Positions 6,331-7,954 of a DNA stretch of 7,954 bases are shown one piece after another (position 1 is the stretch's first letter; every line of letters starts with the position of its first letter). A program made the translations under genes and the position numbers. The stretch lies in contig JAJYOO010000092.1 in NCBI GenBank assembly GCA_021796155.1, positions 1 to 7,954 on the forward strand. The letters are read 5' to 3'. The DNA comes from Chloroflexota bacterium. Its GTDB lineage: Bacteria > Chloroflexota > Anaerolineae > Anaerolineales > Villigracilaceae. The notes under the pieces are model-generated. The model searched no databases. It worked only from the letters and a program-made list of their open reading frames with translations, and was not told where the DNA came from.

Positions 6331-7814
6331 TGTTACTGGCAGCGCAAAAGAAACAAATCGAGTACGGAGATTTCCAAACTCCACCTGAATTGGCTCAAAA
6401 GGTATGCCAAAAACTCGTTGAGCATGGGGTTAATCCAGATATTATTATCGAACCAACTTGCGGCATTGGAGCATTTGTGGAAGCTTCGGCATATTCGTTT
6501 CCAAATGCGAAGAAGATCATTGGAATAGAAATCAATCCTGATTATCTCAAGGAAGTAAAAGAGAAACTTTCTCAACTTCCAAACAGCAACCACATAGAAC
6601 TCATTAACGGCGACTTTTTCAAGTTCCATTGGAAAGAATCGCTTAGCATTCCGCAAGGCACAATTTTGATTATAGGAAATTTTCCGTGGGTGACCAATTC
6701 TCGACAAGGGGTCATTGGAGGAGCTAATCTTCCAGTAAAGTCAAACTTTCAAAATCACAGCGGTTTTGAAGCAATGACAGGAAGAAGCAATTTCGATATT
6801 TCCGAATGGATGCTGATTAAAACAGCAGAACAACTTCAAAACAGAGATGCCTATCTTGCAATGCTTTGCAAAACAAGTGTGGCGCGAAAATTCCTGAATC
6901 ATCTACACCTAAACAATATTGGCATTTCTAATGCAGCATTATTTAGGATTGATGCTAAAAAGCATTTCAATGCATCAGTAGACGCCTGCTTGCTACTATG
7001 TAAGTTTGATCGGTCAGCCAATAGCCAGGATTATTTCGTTTATGATAGTCTAGAGAGCGAGTCTTATCGCCAAGTTGGGCATAGAAGAGGAATCACCATA
7101 AGTGACCTAGAAACCTTTGAGAGATTATCGTATTTGTTCGGCTACCGCGATACAAAATGGCGTTCAGGCATTAAGCACGATTGTTCGGAGGTGATGGAGC
7201 TGCAAAAGATCGACAATAAATTTGTAAACGGCTTGGATGAAACGATAGATATAGAGGATATTTTTCTCTATCCACTACTCAAAGGATCAGACATTGCCAA
7301 TAATCGTGTAACAGATACAAACAGATTTTTACTTGTGACACAAAAGGTTGCCGGAGAACCTACACACCTTATTAGACACTTAGCGCCAAAGACATGGAAA
7401 TACCTGGAAAAACACTCCTCATATTTGGACAAAAGAAAAAGCAGAATCTACAAAGCCTCTCCGAGATTTTCCATCTTTGGCGTTGGCTCTTACACCTTTA
7501 TGCCGTGGAAAATTGCCATTTGCGGCCTTTATAAGAATTTGGATTTTCGATTGATCGGCAAGTTAGATGAAAAGCCAGTTGTTTTTGATGACACAGGATA
7601 TTTTCTAAGTTTTAAAAGCAAAGAAGAGGCAGAAGATGTTCATGATTTATTGATGTCACCAAATGCCCAAGATTTTCTATCATCATTAATATTTTGGGAT
7701 GAGAAACGCCCAATAAAAACAAGTATCCTCAACTGCCTGAATTTAGACATGTTGAGAAACAAGAAAACTTTCAGATTGTTTGAGAAAAAAACCAAAAACT
7801 ACAGAGTTAAGTAA
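6330..7814 (+). CDS. Class I SAM-dependent DNA methyltransferase of the R-M pair (adenine-type)
   Basis: It transfers a methyl group from S-adenosylmethionine to an exocyclic amino group of DNA bases, protecting the target of the upstream nuclease. Motif order from the N-terminus of the 494-residue product: FQTPPELAQKV (15-25, motif X-like), EPTCGIGAF (41-49, motif I), GIEINP (65-70, motif II), NGDFFKF (93-99, motif III) and GNFPW (116-120, motif IV), then a long C-terminal half that would hold target recognition. This order resembles the gamma class, as in M.TaqI. Motif IV reads N-F-P-W instead of the common N-P-P-Y/F/W. ATG 6330 overlaps the nuclease stop as TAATG, indicating translational coupling; an in-frame ATG at 6252 would add 26 basic residues inside the nuclease gene. 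Base composition is AT-rich. A transposase end follows on the opposite strand 37 bases after the stop. Confidence 0.88.
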   Translation: MLLAAQKKQIEYGDFQTPPELAQKVCQKLVEHGVNPDIIIEPTCGIGAFVEASAYSFPNAKKIIGIEINPDYLKEVKEKLSQLPNSNHIELINGDFFKFHWKESLSIPQGTILIIGNFPWVTNSRQGVIGGANLPVKSNFQNHSGFEAMTGRSNFDISEWMLIKTAEQLQNRDAYLAMLCKTSVARKFLNHLHLNNIGISNAALFRIDAKKHFNASVDACLLLCKFDRSANSQDYFVYDSLESESYRQVGHRRGITISDLETFERLSYLFGYRDTKWRSGIKHDCSEVMELQKIDNKFVNGLDETIDIEDIFLYPLLKGSDIANNRVTDTNRFLLVTQKVAGEPTHLIRHLAPKTWKYLEKHSSYLDKRKSRIYKASPRFSIFGVGSYTFMPWKIAICGLYKNLDFRLIGKLDEKPVVFDDTGYFLSFKSKEEAEDVHDLLMSPNAQDFLSSLIFWDEKRPIKTSILNCLNLDMLRNKKTFRLFEKKTKNYRVK

Positions 7815-7851
7815 AGCGCGCATTTTACGGCTTGTTCTAGTAGTTTGTCAA

Positions 7852-7954
7852 TCATGCTTTGATAAGTGGAGAGCCGTGAAGATTTTGCGGACAGCAGATG
7901 GTCGGATAGAGCTTCTTGAGTTTAATGCGTGCGTCAGCGGTTGTGAAACGCCAG
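7852..7954 (-). CDS. IS630-family transposase, C-terminal fragment at window edge
   Basis: The minus strand reads 33 residues to a TGA at 7852-7854, beginning WRFTTADARIKLKKLYP. This closely resembles the C-terminal tail I know from IS630-family DDE transposases (W-x-F-T-T-x-D-A-R-I-K-L-K-x-L-Y-P). The rest of the gene lies beyond the right edge, so I cannot tell whether it is intact. The family inserts at TA dinucleotides. The outer end of the element should fall between the methyltransferase stop and this point, or slightly inside the methyltransferase 3' end, but I could not fix it without the other terminal repeat. Confidence 0.72.
   Translation of the reverse strand, partial: WRFTTADARIKLKKLYPTICCPQNLHGSPLIKA

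Noticed and set aside
7811..7828. GTAAA...TTTAC inverted repeat as terminator between the methyltransferase and the transposase
   Set aside because: The arms are only five AT-rich pairs around an eight-base loop with no T tract. It may be part of an IS end, but it does not support a terminator.
1..7954. CRISPR array, tRNA or rRNA genes
   Set aside because: No regularly spaced direct repeats, cloverleaf with CCA-type end, or rRNA-like stretches were seen on either strand.

Overview
The window looks like a chromosomal segment from a free-living bacterium of medium-to-high G+C. It has short intergenic gaps, weak ribosome binding sites and several small palindromic repeats. The mix of genes and the GTAGGG...CCCTAC type double-hairpin repeat recall Chloroflexota (Anaerolineae-like) genomes. 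That assignment is from memory and is low confidence.

Left part (1-1919), minus strand: a lipid kinase of the diacylglycerol kinase / YegS type (3' end cut by the window edge) lies downstream of a 10-TM EamA/DMT permease. The 148-bp gap between them holds an 81-bp MITE-like element. It has 14-bp terminal inverted repeats, an internal 21-bp palindrome and a perfect 6-bp flanking duplication (TAAGAT). A second palindromic repeat of 46 bp lies in frame inside the permease coding sequence.

Middle part (2065-5599), plus strand: a MoxR/CoxD-type AAA+ ATPase, a CoxE-type VWA protein with a MIDAS motif, and a winged-helix HTH_42 protein of the AlkZ-like DNA glycosylase superfamily with the QxQ signature. 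The first two form a chaperone/insertase-like pair without any carbon monoxide dehydrogenase genes nearby, so their client is unknown. Between them lies a 47-bp repeat that can fold as a perfect three-way junction and ends just before the Shine-Dalgarno of the VWA gene.

Right part (5600-7954): a visibly AT-richer block encodes a type II-like restriction-modification pair, a PD-(D/E)XK endonuclease followed by an amino-DNA methyltransferase, overlapping by one base (TAATG). Directly beyond it, on the minus strand, is the C-terminal end of an IS630-family transposase. The lower G+C and the abutting insertion sequence suggest horizontal acquisition. I could not assign a recognition sequence.

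I see no tRNA, rRNA, CRISPR array or riboswitch. The most noteworthy items are the three small palindromic elements and the restriction-modification pair. Nothing amounts to a clearly new multi-gene system.
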